A stretch of 64,000 bases of DNA, from positions 62,001-126,000 of the forward strand of contig JACKMP010000005.1 in the NCBI GenBank assembly GCA_024235315.1, in the 5' to 3' direction. Shown piece after piece: positions 30,124 to 39,753 of this stretch. Source of the stretch: Chromatiaceae bacterium. GTDB lineage: Bacteria > Pseudomonadota > Gammaproteobacteria > Chromatiales > Chromatiaceae. Position 1 is the first letter of the stretch, and the number at the start of each line of letters is the position of its first letter. Below the pieces are notes generated by a model. It saw only the letters and a list, made by a program, of their open reading frames with translations. It made no database searches and was not told the DNA's origin. A program made the translations under genes and the position numbers.

Positions 30124-31217
30124 AGCACCTGCTCCAGCGCCTGCAGGAAGCGCGCGTTTTCCGATTCCAGGCCAATGCTCACCCGCAGGTGATTCGGCAG
30201 GCCATAGTTGGCAACCGGGCGGGTGATCACGCCGAGTCGCAGCAACGCCTGATCCACCGGGCCGGCCTCACGACCCAGGTCGATGGTGAGGAAGTTACCC
30301 GCCGAGGGGATGAACTGCAGGCCGATACGCTGCACGCCGTCGACCAGTTGCGCCATACCGCGCCGGTTGAGCGCCACCGACTGCTGCAGATGTTCGCGAT
30401 CGGCCAGTGCCGCCAGCGCCCCGGCCTGGGCAAAGCTGTCGACATTGAACGGCTGGCGCACCCGGTTGAGCAGATCGGCCACATCGGGATGAGACAGGCC
30501 GTAACCGACGCGCAGCGCCGCCAGGCCATAGGCCTTGGAAAAGGTCCTGGTCACGATCAGGTTCGGAAAATCACCCAGCCAGCGGCTGGTGTCGGGGTAA
30601 TCGGCGTCAATCGCGTATTCGAAATACGCCTCGTCCAGCACCACCGGGATGGTCGAGGGAACGGACTCGATGAATTCGCGCAAGGCGCCCTGCCCCAGGC
30701 AGGTGCCCGTCGGGTTGTTCGGATTGGCGATCCACACCACGCCGGTCTGATCCGTGATCAGGTCGCGCATGGCATCCAGGTCGTGCCCGTAGTCCTTTGC
30801 CGGTGCAACGCGCAATGTGGCGCCGACCGCCATGCTGCTGATCGGGTACACCGCAAACGCATATTGCGAAAACAGGCTCTCGCGGCCAGCCCACAGGAAC
30901 ACCCGCGCGATCATGTCCAGCACGTCGTTCGAGCCGTTGCCCACGGTCACGCACGCCGGCTCCAGGTCGTGATGCCTCGCCAGCGCGCGGCGCAGCTCGT
31001 AGGCCCCGCCATCGGGGTAGCGCGGTACATCGGCGATCTGCGCCTGCAGCGCGGCACGCACCTGCGGGCTGGGACCGAGCGGATTTTCGTTCGATGCCAG
31101 CTTGATCGAACCGCTGATACCGAGTTCGCGTTCGAGTTCGGACAAGGGCTTGCCGGGCACATACGGCTTGAGCGAAGCGAGCCCGGGAGCAGCCTGTTGA
31201 ATGAATCGATTAGCCAT
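30120..31217 (-). CDS. hisC: Histidinol-phosphate / aromatic aminotransferase
   Basis: 365 residues, PLP fold type I. KLASNENPLGPSP, NGSNDVLDMI, ANPNNPTGT, LDEAYFEY and the PLP lysine motif TRTFSKAYGLAALRVGY are present. The position between pheA and tyrA matches the supraoperon hisC paralogue, thought to serve phenylalanine/tyrosine as well as histidine synthesis. ATG 31217 (MANRFIQQAAPG) preferred over an upstream TTG. Confidence 0.93.
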   Translation of the reverse strand: MANRFIQQAAPGLASLKPYVPGKPLSELERELGISGSIKLASNENPLGPSPQVRAALQAQIADVPRYPDGGAYELRRALARHHDLEPACVTVGNGSNDVLDMIARVFLWAGRESLFSQYAFAVYPISSMAVGATLRVAPAKDYGHDLDAMRDLITDQTGVVWIANPNNPTGTCLGQGALREFIESVPSTIPVVLDEAYFEYAIDADYPDTSRWLGDFPNLIVTRTFSKAYGLAALRVGYGLSHPDVADLLNRVRQPFNVDSFAQAGALAALADREHLQQSVALNRRGMAQLVDGVQRIGLQFIPSAGNFLTIDLGREAGPVDQALLRLGVITRPVANYGLPNHLRVSIGLESENARFLQALEQVL

Positions 31218-31297
31218 GGGGGATTGCTGCAAGTCCTGGGTGAATCAGAGGATGGATGGACATGCCGCGGACCGGTGCACGAAGGACATACCTGTTG

Positions 31298-32383
31298 TCA
31301 CAGCACGGCCCTGGGATAAGAGCCCAACTCCTTGAACATCCCGGCCTGCTGCTGCAACGCGGCCAACGCAAGTTGCAGTTTCTCGTCGTCGCGGTGACCC
31401 TTGATATCGACGAAAAAGACATAGTCCCAGTTGCCGCGGCGCGACGGCCTGGACTCGATGCGGGTCATGCTGATGCCATGCTCGGCCAGCGGAGCCAGCA
31501 GACGGTAAAGGCCTCCCGCCTCGTTGCGGGTCGACAACAGCAGGCTGGTCTTGTCGTCGCCCGACGGCGGCACCGACTGCTGACCAATCACGAGAAACCG
31601 CGTGGTGTTGCCGGGATCGTCCTCGATATTCGGCGCCAGCAACTGCAGACCGTACAGATCGGCCGCGGTGGTCCCGGCAATCGCCGCGGCGTCCCTCGAT
31701 TCGGCCGCCTTTCTGGCGGCCTCGGCATTGCTGCCGACGGGTATACGCTCGACCTGCGGCAGGTGACGATCGAGCCAGCCGCGGCACTGCGCCAGTGACT
31801 GTTGATGCGAATAAACGACCTTCAGCGCACCAAGATCGGGATTGTTGCCCATCAGGTTCTGGTGAATCCGCAACGTGACCTCGCCGCAGATCTTCAACGG
31901 CGAATTCAGGAACATGTCCAGCGTGTGGCTGATCACGCCCTCGGTGGAGTTCTCGACCGGAACCACGCCATAGTGACAGCTGCCACCCTCGACCTCCTGG
32001 AACACGTCGGAGATCGCCGCCAGCGGAACCGTGGCTACCGCATGCCCGAAATGCTTGAGCGCCGCGGCCTGGGTGAAGGTCCCCTCTGGCCCGAGGTAGG
32101 CGATCTTCAACGGCAGCTCCAGGGCCAGGCACTCGGACATGATCTCGCGGAACAGGCGTGCAACCGCTTCACCGCCCAGGGGCCCGGTATTGCGCTCCTT
32201 GACCATGCGCAGGACCTGGGCCTCACGCTCGGGGCGGTAGAACACCGCCTGCGGGTCCGAGGCGAGTTTGATCCTGGCGACCTCCTGTGCGGCAAGCGCG
32301 CGCGCGTTCAGCAGCGTCTGGATCTGTTCGTCGAGGTCATCGATCCGATCGCGGATCCTGCCAAGTTGATCTTCTTCGCTCAT
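31298..32383 (-). CDS. pheA: Bifunctional chorismate mutase / prephenate dehydratase
   Basis: 361 residues. AroQ-type chorismate mutase at 1-88 (LGRIRDRIDDLDEQIQTLLNAR), prephenate dehydratase at about 95-270 (YLGPEGTFTQAAA, VPVENSTEGVI, NTTRFLVIG with the catalytic TTR), and a C-terminal ACT domain (GGLYRLLAPLAEHGISMTRIESRPSRRG in two segments) containing the ESRP phenylalanine feedback site. Makes phenylpyruvate. Upstream is serA, downstream hisC. Confidence 0.96.
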   Translation of the reverse strand: MSEEDQLGRIRDRIDDLDEQIQTLLNARALAAQEVARIKLASDPQAVFYRPEREAQVLRMVKERNTGPLGGEAVARLFREIMSECLALELPLKIAYLGPEGTFTQAAALKHFGHAVATVPLAAISDVFQEVEGGSCHYGVVPVENSTEGVISHTLDMFLNSPLKICGEVTLRIHQNLMGNNPDLGALKVVYSHQQSLAQCRGWLDRHLPQVERIPVGSNAEAARKAAESRDAAAIAGTTAADLYGLQLLAPNIEDDPGNTTRFLVIGQQSVPPSGDDKTSLLLSTRNEAGGLYRLLAPLAEHGISMTRIESRPSRRGNWDYVFFVDIKGHRDDEKLQLALAALQQQAGMFKELGSYPRAVL

Positions 32384-32483
32384 GACGGGATTCTAGCCGT
32401 TACGAAAACCCCAGGCGGTGCCGGACGTGCAAACCCTGCCCCCGCCTGCCGCTCGCCACTGTCCATGAATGCGGCCTGTCCGC

Positions 32484-33659
32484 TCAGTCGCAGCCCAGGC
32501 AACGCACTGACAGCACGCCGCTGATCCCGGTGATCCGCTGCATGGAATCTTCCGAGGGAGGACTGTCGACATCGATCAATGTCACGGCGATCTCGCCACG
32601 CGACTTGTTCAGCATATCGATGATGTTGAGGCCTGCCGCCGCCAGGTCGGTGGAGATCTGACCCAGCATGTTCGGCACATTGCTGTTGACCACGGCGATG
32701 CGGTAGCCATCCTCGGTACGTGGCAGATTGATCTCGGGAAAATTGACCGCATTGCTGACATTGCCGTTTTCGAGCCAGTCACGCACCTGGTCGGCGACCA
32801 TCAGAGCGCAGTTTTCCTCGGCCTCGGCAGTCGATGCACCCAGGTGCGGCAGGGTGATGACCCGCGGATGGTCTTTGAGCAGGTTGCTGGGGAAATCACA
32901 GACATAGGCATACAGCTGGCCGCTGTTCAGTGCCGCGACCGCTGCCTCGTCGTCGATGATGCCGTTGCGTGCGAAGTTGAGCAGCACCGAGCCCTTCTTC
33001 ATCAGGCGCAGCCGGTCGGCGTTGATCATGTTTCGGGTGGTGTCGGTCAGCGGCACGTGAAAGGTGATGAAATCCGACCGCGCCGCCAAATCGTCGACCG
33101 ACAGCGCCTGCTGCACGTCGGAGTCCAGCGCCCAGGCGGCACGGACCGTGATGGTGGGATCGTAGCCGATGACCTTCATCCCCAGCGCCCGGGCCGCGTT
33201 CGCAACCTTGACCCCGATAGCGCCGAGGCCGATGACCCCGAGGGTGCGCCCAGGCAATTCGAAGCCGACAAAGTTCTTCTTGCCTGCCTCGACTTCCCTG
33301 TTGATCGTCGCATCGTCGCCCGACAGCGAGGTGGCGAACTGCCACGCCTGGCCGATATTGCGCGCCGCCATCAGCATCCCGGCGACGACGAGTTCCTTGA
33401 CCGCATTCGCGTTTGCACCCGGCGCGTTGAACACGGGGATACCGGCAGCCGTCATCGTGTCGACCGGGATATTGTTCACACCGGCACCGGCGCGCCCGAT
33501 CGCCTTCACCGACGGCGCCAGTTTCATGTCGTGCATCTTTGCCGAGCGCACCAGGACCGCGTCCGGGTTCGCCATCTCCGACGCGATCTCGTAGCGGTCA
33601 CGCGGGAAACGGTCGAGACCGACCACCGAAATGTTGTTCAACGTCTGAATCTTGTACAT
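32484..33659 (-). CDS. serA: D-3-phosphoglycerate dehydrogenase
   Basis: 391 residues. First step of serine synthesis. Rossmann motif GLGAIGVKVANAARALG (about 148-164), catalytic Arg in NFARNGIID, Glu and His in the regions HPRVITLPHLGAST, and a C-terminal ACT domain (VVNSNVPNMLGQISTDLAAAG) ending RCLGCD. ATG 33659 (MYKIQTLNN). Not part of the classical Pseudomonas supraoperon; here it sits between serC and pheA so that two serine steps are adjacent. Confidence 0.94.
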   Translation of the reverse strand: MYKIQTLNNISVVGLDRFPRDRYEIASEMANPDAVLVRSAKMHDMKLAPSVKAIGRAGAGVNNIPVDTMTAAGIPVFNAPGANANAVKELVVAGMLMAARNIGQAWQFATSLSGDDATINREVEAGKKNFVGFELPGRTLGVIGLGAIGVKVANAARALGMKVIGYDPTITVRAAWALDSDVQQALSVDDLAARSDFITFHVPLTDTTRNMINADRLRLMKKGSVLLNFARNGIIDDEAAVAALNSGQLYAYVCDFPSNLLKDHPRVITLPHLGASTAEAEENCALMVADQVRDWLENGNVSNAVNFPEINLPRTEDGYRIAVVNSNVPNMLGQISTDLAAAGLNIIDMLNKSRGEIAVTLIDVDSPPSEDSMQRITGISGVLSVRCLGCD

Positions 33660-33719
33660 CAATCTGCCCTTTCCGTTGCCACCGCCTGGTGCGCCCTGCC
33701 GATCGACCGGCACCGGTAC

Positions 33720-34805
33720 TCAACCATGCGTGCGTTCAAACTCGGCCATGTAATCGACCAGCGCCTTCACCCCGGCCTCCGGCATCGGGTTGTAGATGCT
33801 GGCGCGCATACCGCCCACCGAACGATGCCCCTTCAACGTCTTGAGACCGGCCGCGCTTGCACCCTTCAGGAAGGCCTCGTCCAGGGCCGCATCGGCCAGC
33901 GTGAACGGCACGTTCATCCACGAACGGCATGTCGGGTCGACCGGGTTTGCATAGAAAGAGGAATTGTCGATCGCGTCGTACAGCAGCGTCGCCTTGCGTC
34001 GGTTGATCTCGGCCATACCGGCCAGCCCGCCCTTGCCCTTGAGCCACTTGAACACCAGGCCGGCCAGGTACCAGCCATAGGTCGGCGGCGTGTTGTACAT
34101 CGACTCGTTGTCGGCGTGGGTCGCGTAGTTGAACATCGTCGGCGTGCCGTCGAGCGGTGTACCGATCAGATCCTCACGCACGATAACCAGCGTGAGTCCG
34201 GCAGGCCCGATATTCTTCTGGGCCCCGGCATAGATCAGGCCGAAGCGCGATACATCGATCGGCCGCGACAGTATGGTGGACGACAGGTCGGCAACCAGCG
34301 GGACATCGCCGGTATCCGGGATATAGGCAAACTCCACGCCTTCGATCGTCTCGTTCGGCGTGTAGTGCACGTAGGCGGCATCGGCCGATACCGACAGATC
34401 ACCGGCCGCAGGAACGGAGGTGAATTTTCCGTCGATCTCACTGTTTACCGTGACCTTCACATCACCGTAGCGTTTGGCCTCGGAGATCGCCTTCTTGGAC
34501 CACGAGCCGGTACGGAAATAGTCGGCCTTGCCGGTACGTCCGATCAGGTTCATCGGGATCATCGCGAACTGGCTGGAGGCGCCGCCCTGCAGGAACAGCA
34601 CCTTGTAGTTCGACGGAACCCCCATCAGCTCGCGCAGATCGGCTTCGGCCTCGGCGGCAATCGACATGAACTCCTTGCCACGGTGGCTCATCTCCATCAC
34701 CGACATGCCCGAGCCATGCCAATCCAGCATTTCGGACTGGGCCTGCAGCAGCACCTCTTCCGGAAGGGCTGCGGGGCCTGCGCTGAAATTGTAAACACGT
34801 GCCAT
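33720..34805 (-). CDS. serC: Phosphoserine aminotransferase
   Basis: 361 residues. MARVYNFSAGPAALPEEVL, SHRGKEF, LQGGASSQFAMIPMNL, and the PLP lysine in YAGAQKNIGPAG. Makes phosphoserine and also serves pyridoxine synthesis. ATG 34805 is the family start; an earlier ATG three codons upstream is less likely. It follows gyrA by 98 bases with an AT-rich gap that shows no terminator. Confidence 0.96.
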   Translation of the reverse strand: MARVYNFSAGPAALPEEVLLQAQSEMLDWHGSGMSVMEMSHRGKEFMSIAAEAEADLRELMGVPSNYKVLFLQGGASSQFAMIPMNLIGRTGKADYFRTGSWSKKAISEAKRYGDVKVTVNSEIDGKFTSVPAAGDLSVSADAAYVHYTPNETIEGVEFAYIPDTGDVPLVADLSSTILSRPIDVSRFGLIYAGAQKNIGPAGLTLVIVREDLIGTPLDGTPTMFNYATHADNESMYNTPPTYGWYLAGLVFKWLKGKGGLAGMAEINRRKATLLYDAIDNSSFYANPVDPTCRSWMNVPFTLADAALDEAFLKGASAAGLKTLKGHRSVGGMRASIYNPMPEAGVKALVDYMAEFERTHG

Positions 34806-34903
34806 TTTTTTCAATCCCGAATCACAAAAAATTAAAAGTGGGAAAAACGCCGATCAGGCAAGCAGCCCCGACCAGCGCATCTTGCGGTGGCGAATCCGGT
34901 CGC

Positions 34904-37492
34904 TCAATCCGCTGTCTCGCCGGCATCGTCGTCGGATGCGCCGACCTGCTCCGCCTCGACATCATCACCGTCGAGTGCATCGACGCGCTCGATGCCGATC
35001 AGGCGCTCATCCTTGGACAGGCGGATCATCGTGACGCCCTGGGTGTCGCGCCCCATCTGCGAGACATCGGCGACCCGGGTGCGCACCAGGGTGCCACCGT
35101 CGGTGATCAGCATGATCTCGTCGACTTCGCTGACCCGCACCGCACCGACCTGCTCACCGTTGCGCTCCGAGGTCTTGATCGAGATCACGCCCATGCCGCC
35201 GCGACCCTTGACCGGGAACTGCCCGATCGCCGTGCGCTTGCCGAAACCGTTCTCGGTGACCGTCATCACGTCGCCTTCGTCGCCGATGATCAGCGAGATC
35301 ACGCGCTGTTTCTTGCCGAGCCTGACGCCGCGCACACCACAGGCGGTCCGGCCCATCGCGCGCACGTCCGATTCCTTGAACCGGATCGCCTTGCCGGCCG
35401 AGGTGAACAGCATGATGCTCTGGCTGCCGTCGGTAATGTCGACACCGATCAGCTGGTCGTCGTCGCGCAGGTCGACCGCGATGATGCCGCTCGAGCGCGG
35501 GCGCGAGAAATCGACCAGCGGGGTCTTCTTGACGGTTCCGGAGGCCGTCGCCATGAACACGAAGCGGTCTTCGGTGTACTCGCGCACCGGCAGTATCGCG
35601 TTGATGCGTTCGCCCTGCTCCAGCGGCAGCAGGTTGACCATCGGCCGGCCGCGCGCGGTGCGCCCGGCCTGCGGCAGTTCATAGACCTTCAGCCAGTAGC
35701 ACTTGCCGCGGCTGGAGAAGCACAGGATGGTGTCGTGGGTATTGGCGACGAACAGTTTTTCGACGAAGTCCTCGTCCTTGGTCGAGGTCGCCGTCTTGCC
35801 ACGCCCGCCGCGGCGCTGTGCCCGGTAGTCACCGACCGGCTGCGCCTTCGCATAGCCCTGGTGCGACAGGGTCACCACCACGTCTTCCTCGGTGATCAGG
35901 TCCTCGAGGGTCAGGTCCATCTGGTTGCGCACGATCTCGCTGCGACGCGCGTCGCCAAACTGTTCGCGGATCTCGATCAGCTCGTCCCTGATCACCTGCA
36001 TCAGGCGATCAGGGCTGGAAAGAATCTCAAGTAGAGCGGCAATTTTATCCAGTATCTCTTGGAATTCATTGATTATTTTTTCCTGCTCAAGCCCGGTCAG
36101 CTTTTGCAGCCGCAGATCCAGAATCGCCTGTGCCTGGGTCTCGGTCAGGTGATAGCCCTGTTCGGTCAAACCGAATTCCGCCGACAGGTCTTCGGGGCGC
36201 GAGGCATCGGCGCCGGCCCGAGCGAGCATCGCCTCCACCGCACTCGACTGCCAGCTGCGCTCGACCAGCAGGCGCTTTGCCTCGGCTGGGCTCGGCGCCG
36301 CCTTGATCAGTGCGATCACCTCGTCGATGTTGGCCAGAGCGACCGCCAGGCCTTCGAGGATATGCGCCCTTTCGCGCGCCTTGCGCAGGTCGAACAGGGT
36401 ACGGCGGGTCACCACCTCGCGGCGATGACGCAGGAAGTACTCCAGCAACTGCTTGAGGTTGAGCGTGCGTGGCTGACCGTCGACCAGGGCGACCACGTTG
36501 ATGCCGAACACGTTCTGCATCTGGGTCTGCTGGAACAGATTGTTCAGCACGACCTCGGCCACCTCGCCGCGGCGCAGTTCGATGACCATGCGCATGCCGT
36601 CCTTGTCGGACTCATCGCGCAGCTCGGAGATGCCTTCGAGCTTCTTGTCCTTGACCAGTTCGGCGATCTTTTCCAGCAGCCGGGCCTTGTTGACCTGGTA
36701 CGGCAGCTCGTGAACCACGATCCGCTGCCGACCGTTATCCATGTCCTCGATCGAGGTGCGCGAGCGGATATAGACCTTTCCGCGCCCGGTGCGGTACGCC
36801 TCGCGCACGCCGTGAACACCGTTGATGATCGCCGCGGTGGGGAAATCCGGTCCCGGCACGATCTCCATCAGCTCGTCGATACTGACCCCAGGCTCTTCGA
36901 TGACACGAACACAGGCGTTGATGACTTCGGTTAGATTGTGCGGCGGGATATTGGTCGCCATACCGACCGCGATCCCCGAGGAGCCGTTGATCAGCAGGTT
37001 CGGTATCTTGGCCGGCAGGACCTGGGGCTCACGCTCGGACTCGTCGTAGTTGGGGCTGAAATCGACGGTTTCCTTGTCGATGTCGGCGAGCAGTTCGTGC
37101 GCGATCTTGGCCATGCGCACTTCCGTGTAACGCATCGCCGCCGGGGCGTCTCCGTCGACCGACCCGAAGTTGCCCTGGCCGTCGACCAGCATGTAGCGCA
37201 GCGAGAAGGGCTGCGCCATGCGCACGATGGTGTCGTACACAGCCGTGTCGCCATGCGGGTGGTACTTACCGATCACGTCACCGACCACACGGGCCGACTT
37301 CTTGTAGGGCTTGTTCCAGTCGTTGCCCAGTTCACCCATCGCGAACAGCACGCGCCGGTGCACCGGCTTGAGCCCGTCCCGCACATCCGGCAACGCGCGG
37401 CCGACGATGACGCTCATCGCGTAGTCCAGATAGGACTGCTGCATCTCGTCTTCGAGATTGACGGGGAGGATTTCCTTGGCGAACTCGGTCAT
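34904..37492 (-). CDS. gyrA: DNA gyrase subunit A
   Basis: 862 residues. Breakage-reunion domain with catalytic Tyr122 in AAMRYTE; quinolone-determining region GKYHPHGDTAVYD has Thr83 and Asp87, the Pseudomonas-type residue at 83. The C-terminal beta-pinwheel has the GyrA box QRRGGRG (in YRAQRRGGRGK) and six blades. The acidic tail (DGDDVEAEQVGASDDDAGETAD) is typical. First gene of the supraoperon. Confidence 0.98.
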   Translation of the reverse strand: MTEFAKEILPVNLEDEMQQSYLDYAMSVIVGRALPDVRDGLKPVHRRVLFAMGELGNDWNKPYKKSARVVGDVIGKYHPHGDTAVYDTIVRMAQPFSLRYMLVDGQGNFGSVDGDAPAAMRYTEVRMAKIAHELLADIDKETVDFSPNYDESEREPQVLPAKIPNLLINGSSGIAVGMATNIPPHNLTEVINACVRVIEEPGVSIDELMEIVPGPDFPTAAIINGVHGVREAYRTGRGKVYIRSRTSIEDMDNGRQRIVVHELPYQVNKARLLEKIAELVKDKKLEGISELRDESDKDGMRMVIELRRGEVAEVVLNNLFQQTQMQNVFGINVVALVDGQPRTLNLKQLLEYFLRHRREVVTRRTLFDLRKARERAHILEGLAVALANIDEVIALIKAAPSPAEAKRLLVERSWQSSAVEAMLARAGADASRPEDLSAEFGLTEQGYHLTETQAQAILDLRLQKLTGLEQEKIINEFQEILDKIAALLEILSSPDRLMQVIRDELIEIREQFGDARRSEIVRNQMDLTLEDLITEEDVVVTLSHQGYAKAQPVGDYRAQRRGGRGKTATSTKDEDFVEKLFVANTHDTILCFSSRGKCYWLKVYELPQAGRTARGRPMVNLLPLEQGERINAILPVREYTEDRFVFMATASGTVKKTPLVDFSRPRSSGIIAVDLRDDDQLIGVDITDGSQSIMLFTSAGKAIRFKESDVRAMGRTACGVRGVRLGKKQRVISLIIGDEGDVMTVTENGFGKRTAIGQFPVKGRGGMGVISIKTSERNGEQVGAVRVSEVDEIMLITDGGTLVRTRVADVSQMGRDTQGVTMIRLSKDERLIGIERVDALDGDDVEAEQVGASDDDAGETAD

Positions 37493-37585
37493 TGGCGGCT
37501 TTCCCGGTCAGCACCCCTGTGTCGTTGTGTGAAACGCGGCCGGCGGCCGGGTTCGCTTGTAATTCTGGGGCGAAACAAGGGGCGA

Positions 37586-37614
37586 ATACTACCATACCCC
37601 CCAGGGTGCGTCAT
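37586..37614 (-). promoter_or_regulatory. Candidate gyrA promoter
   Basis: On the minus strand ATGACG (37609-37614), 17 bases, then TAGTAT (37586-37591), about 90 bases upstream of the gyrA start. The match at -35 is moderate. The remaining bases to the soxA stop (37615-37706) hold short GGCC-rich inverted repeats but no clear T-run terminator. Confidence 0.4.
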
Positions 37615-37706
37615 GCCCGAAAAACGTCACAGAACGCCGCATATGGCGCCAGAGGGCAACTCGACACATTTGAAACCGCGAAATTGGCCATTGGCCAACG
37701 GCCGAT

Positions 37707-38465
37707 TCAGAACCTGACGGCAGGCGTCTCGATCTCCAGGCCATTGGCCCGCGACATGATGTACAGCTCGAGCAGATCGTACTCGGGCGAGCCCTCCTCG
37801 AACGGCTCGGCGCGAAACGACACAAAGCACTCGGTCAGGCGCTGTTGCAGGCTGGTGATCCGCCCCCTGCCGAGACGGTATTCCGGGAACCCGTTGGCCT
37901 GCCCCTGGCTGAGCCTCTGACCCCGCAACATCTGACCCTGGTGCTGCACATGACAGTGCCCGCAGGACATGTCGAGCTGGCCGAAGCGCGTGTTGTACAG
38001 GGCCTCGCCACGGGCCAGCAGCGGCGCCATGTCGCCGTCGGTCTGCACATTCACCGTCTCGCCTTTGGCAAGATGGCGAACGTAAGTCTCGAGTGCGATC
38101 AGCTCGGAGCTCCCGGGGGTCAGCGGAAAACGGTCGAGATTGATCTCCCAACAGTAATTGACGCGCTCCTGCAGCGTCACCAGCCCGCCGAGATTGGCAT
38201 TGAACACCGGGTAACGTGCGATGGCCTTGATGTCCATCCCCTCGCCATTTTCGCCATGGCAACTCGAGCAGCTGTGCACCTCGCTGTCGCGCAGCTCGTG
38301 GAACAGTTCGGCCCCCCGATCCACTGCCACCATACCGGGATTGGAAAAATCGTCGTCCTGCATCTCGCGCGTACTGTCGTCGAGAAAGGCGTAGCCGCTG
38401 ACGGGCTCGGCCTGTGCCGGCAACGTCAGCGTGACAAGCATCAGCGTCGCCAGCAGCCGCGTCAT
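37707..38465 (-). CDS. soxA: Sulfur-oxidation cytochrome SoxA (dihaem)
   Basis: 252 residues, periplasmic. Signal peptide 1-19 (LLATLMLVTLTLPAQA). Two haem sites, CSSCH and CGHCH, the axial Cys of haem 1 in VNYCWEIN and the active-site Cys in LTECFVSFR that becomes persulfurated and ligates haem 2. With SoxX it joins thiosulfate to the SoxY carrier. ATGA overlap with soxX. SoxYZ, SoxB and SoxCD are not in the window. Confidence 0.95.
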   Translation of the reverse strand: MTRLLATLMLVTLTLPAQAEPVSGYAFLDDSTREMQDDDFSNPGMVAVDRGAELFHELRDSEVHSCSSCHGENGEGMDIKAIARYPVFNANLGGLVTLQERVNYCWEINLDRFPLTPGSSELIALETYVRHLAKGETVNVQTDGDMAPLLARGEALYNTRFGQLDMSCGHCHVQHQGQMLRGQRLSQGQANGFPEYRLGRGRITSLQQRLTECFVSFRAEPFEEGSPEYDLLELYIMSRANGLEIETPAVRF

Positions 38466-38929
38466 TTCAGCGTTACCAGGTAGGCGACCAGGTCTTCGAC
38501 CTGCTGCGCGGAAAGAAAGGTCTTTCCCCAGAACTCACCCGCAATGCGGTTGGCCAGTGCCGGGTCACGATAGAAACCGGGCATGATGGTCATTGGGTTG
38601 AGCTGCTTTTCATCGACGATCCGCAGACGGATCTGCGCGGCCGAATAACGCGCGCCGATCCCCTGCAACGGTGGCCCGATGGTCCCGTGGAACGGTTCCT
38701 CATCGATGGGCATCGGATGACAGGCCAGGCAGTTTCCGCCATGACTGTCGGCGGCCAGCGCGCGCCCGCGTGCCGGGTCACCGTCAAGGCCACACAACGG
38801 GGACGCGATCGCAAAGTCTGCGGACTGCCATTCGCAATAGGCTTGCTGCGCCGACGCATCGGCCAGCGCCGACGCGCAGGCCGCATAGAGTCCCAGCCAG
38901 AGCAGTGATCGCACGGACCTCCCTCGCAT
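38462..38929 (-). CDS. soxX: Sulfur-oxidation cytochrome SoxX
   Basis: 155 residues, periplasmic monohaem cytochrome. Signal peptide 1-24 (SVRSLLWLGLYAACASALA). Haem site CLACH in GGNCLACHPMP, distal Met in MTIMPGFYR. PLQGIGARYSAAQIRLRIVD is typical of the SoxX core. ATG 38929 has AAGGA at good distance; the longer open frame upstream is not coding. Partner of SoxA, with a four-base overlap. Confidence 0.94.
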   Translation of the reverse strand: MRGRSVRSLLWLGLYAACASALADASAQQAYCEWQSADFAIASPLCGLDGDPARGRALAADSHGGNCLACHPMPIDEEPFHGTIGPPLQGIGARYSAAQIRLRIVDEKQLNPMTIMPGFYRDPALANRIAGEFWGKTFLSAQQVEDLVAYLVTLK

Positions 38930-39003
38930 GTTCACATCCTTCCAGGCACACGGCATTTGGAATGCTAGGCCGACATCCAATCTGACGCATTGATTCATGT
39001 CAT

Positions 39004-39468
39004 TCAGGGCAGCGGCAGAGCAGTCGTATCCACAACCCGGCGCATGACGAAACTCGAATGTACCCCACTCACCCCCTCGATCCGGGTGATCTTGTTCAGC
39101 AGTAGCGCCTGGTAGGCCTCCATGTCGCGCACGATGACCTTGAGCTGGTAGTCGGCATCCTGACCGGTGATCAGCAGGCACTCCAGCACTTCGGGCAAAG
39201 CGCGCACCTTTTCCTCGAAATTGGCGAAACGCTCTGGGGTATGCCGGTCCATTGAGATATGGATGAGGGCCAGCAGCGTCAGGCCCAGCTTGCGAGCGTC
39301 CAGCACCGCCCGGTAGCCGGCGATCACCCCGCTGTCCTCCAGGGCGCGCACACGCCGAAGGCAGGGCGAGGGCGAGAGCCCGATGCGTTCTGCAAGATCC
39401 TGGTTGCTGATGCGCCCTTCGGCCTGCAGTACCTCGAGTATCCGGCGATCAAACCTGTCGACCTCCAT
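39004..39468 (-). CDS. Lrp/AsnC-family transcription regulator
   Basis: 154 residues. N-terminal helix-turn-helix FDRRILEVLQAEGRISNQDLAERIGLSPSPCLRRVRALEDSGVI and a C-terminal RAM ligand domain (LLALIHISMDRH ... CLLITGQDADYQLKVIVRDMEAY). Closest in style to Lrp. Divergent from leuA across a 285-base gap, so regulation of leuA by an amino acid is plausible. SoxXA start just upstream on the same strand (74 bases between soxX start and this stop), so read-through into soxXA is also possible. Confidence 0.9.
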   Translation of the reverse strand: MEVDRFDRRILEVLQAEGRISNQDLAERIGLSPSPCLRRVRALEDSGVIAGYRAVLDARKLGLTLLALIHISMDRHTPERFANFEEKVRALPEVLECLLITGQDADYQLKVIVRDMEAYQALLLNKITRIEGVSGVHSSFVMRRVVDTTALPLP

Positions 39469-39698
39469 CCCCCTGCCTCCTCTATTTCCGCTAAAGGCAT
39501 ATTACACCTTGGATTTCATAATTAGCACAATTTAATTGCTCTATTCAGCCATCTTTTCGCCATTTTCGCAATCAAACACCCGCTGACCCGCTTTATGCTT
39601 TCCCTGTCGGCCACAAGCTGACAATCCGCTGCCAGCGGCCCACGAAGCCCCGTACAGCACACCGAACCCGCGTCACAAAACGACCGGCAGGACCCGCT

Positions 39699-39719
39699 CC
39701 CTCCCCGACACGGGGAGGG
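39699..39719 (+). promoter_or_regulatory. Strong hairpin in the leuA leader
   Basis: CCCTCCCCG and CGGGGAGGG form a perfect nine-base stem around ACA, 34 bases before the leuA start. No T-run follows, so a standard terminator is unlikely; it may stall transcription or shield the leader. The rest of the 39469-39753 gap shows AT-rich sequence near 39500-39550 that could hold the divergent promoters. Confidence 0.5.
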
Positions 39720-39753
39720 TCGACTTTCGAGATGACAACCTGGAGTGAAGACC

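Noticed and set aside
32844..34835. 663-codon plus-strand open frame
   Set aside because: Antisense of serA and serC, composition rich in Arg/His typical of a shadow frame, no domain.
39590..39620. Leucine leader peptide before leuA (MLSLSATS)
   Set aside because: Only two leucines, no ribosome site, and the downstream hairpin lacks a T-run and an alternative pairing.
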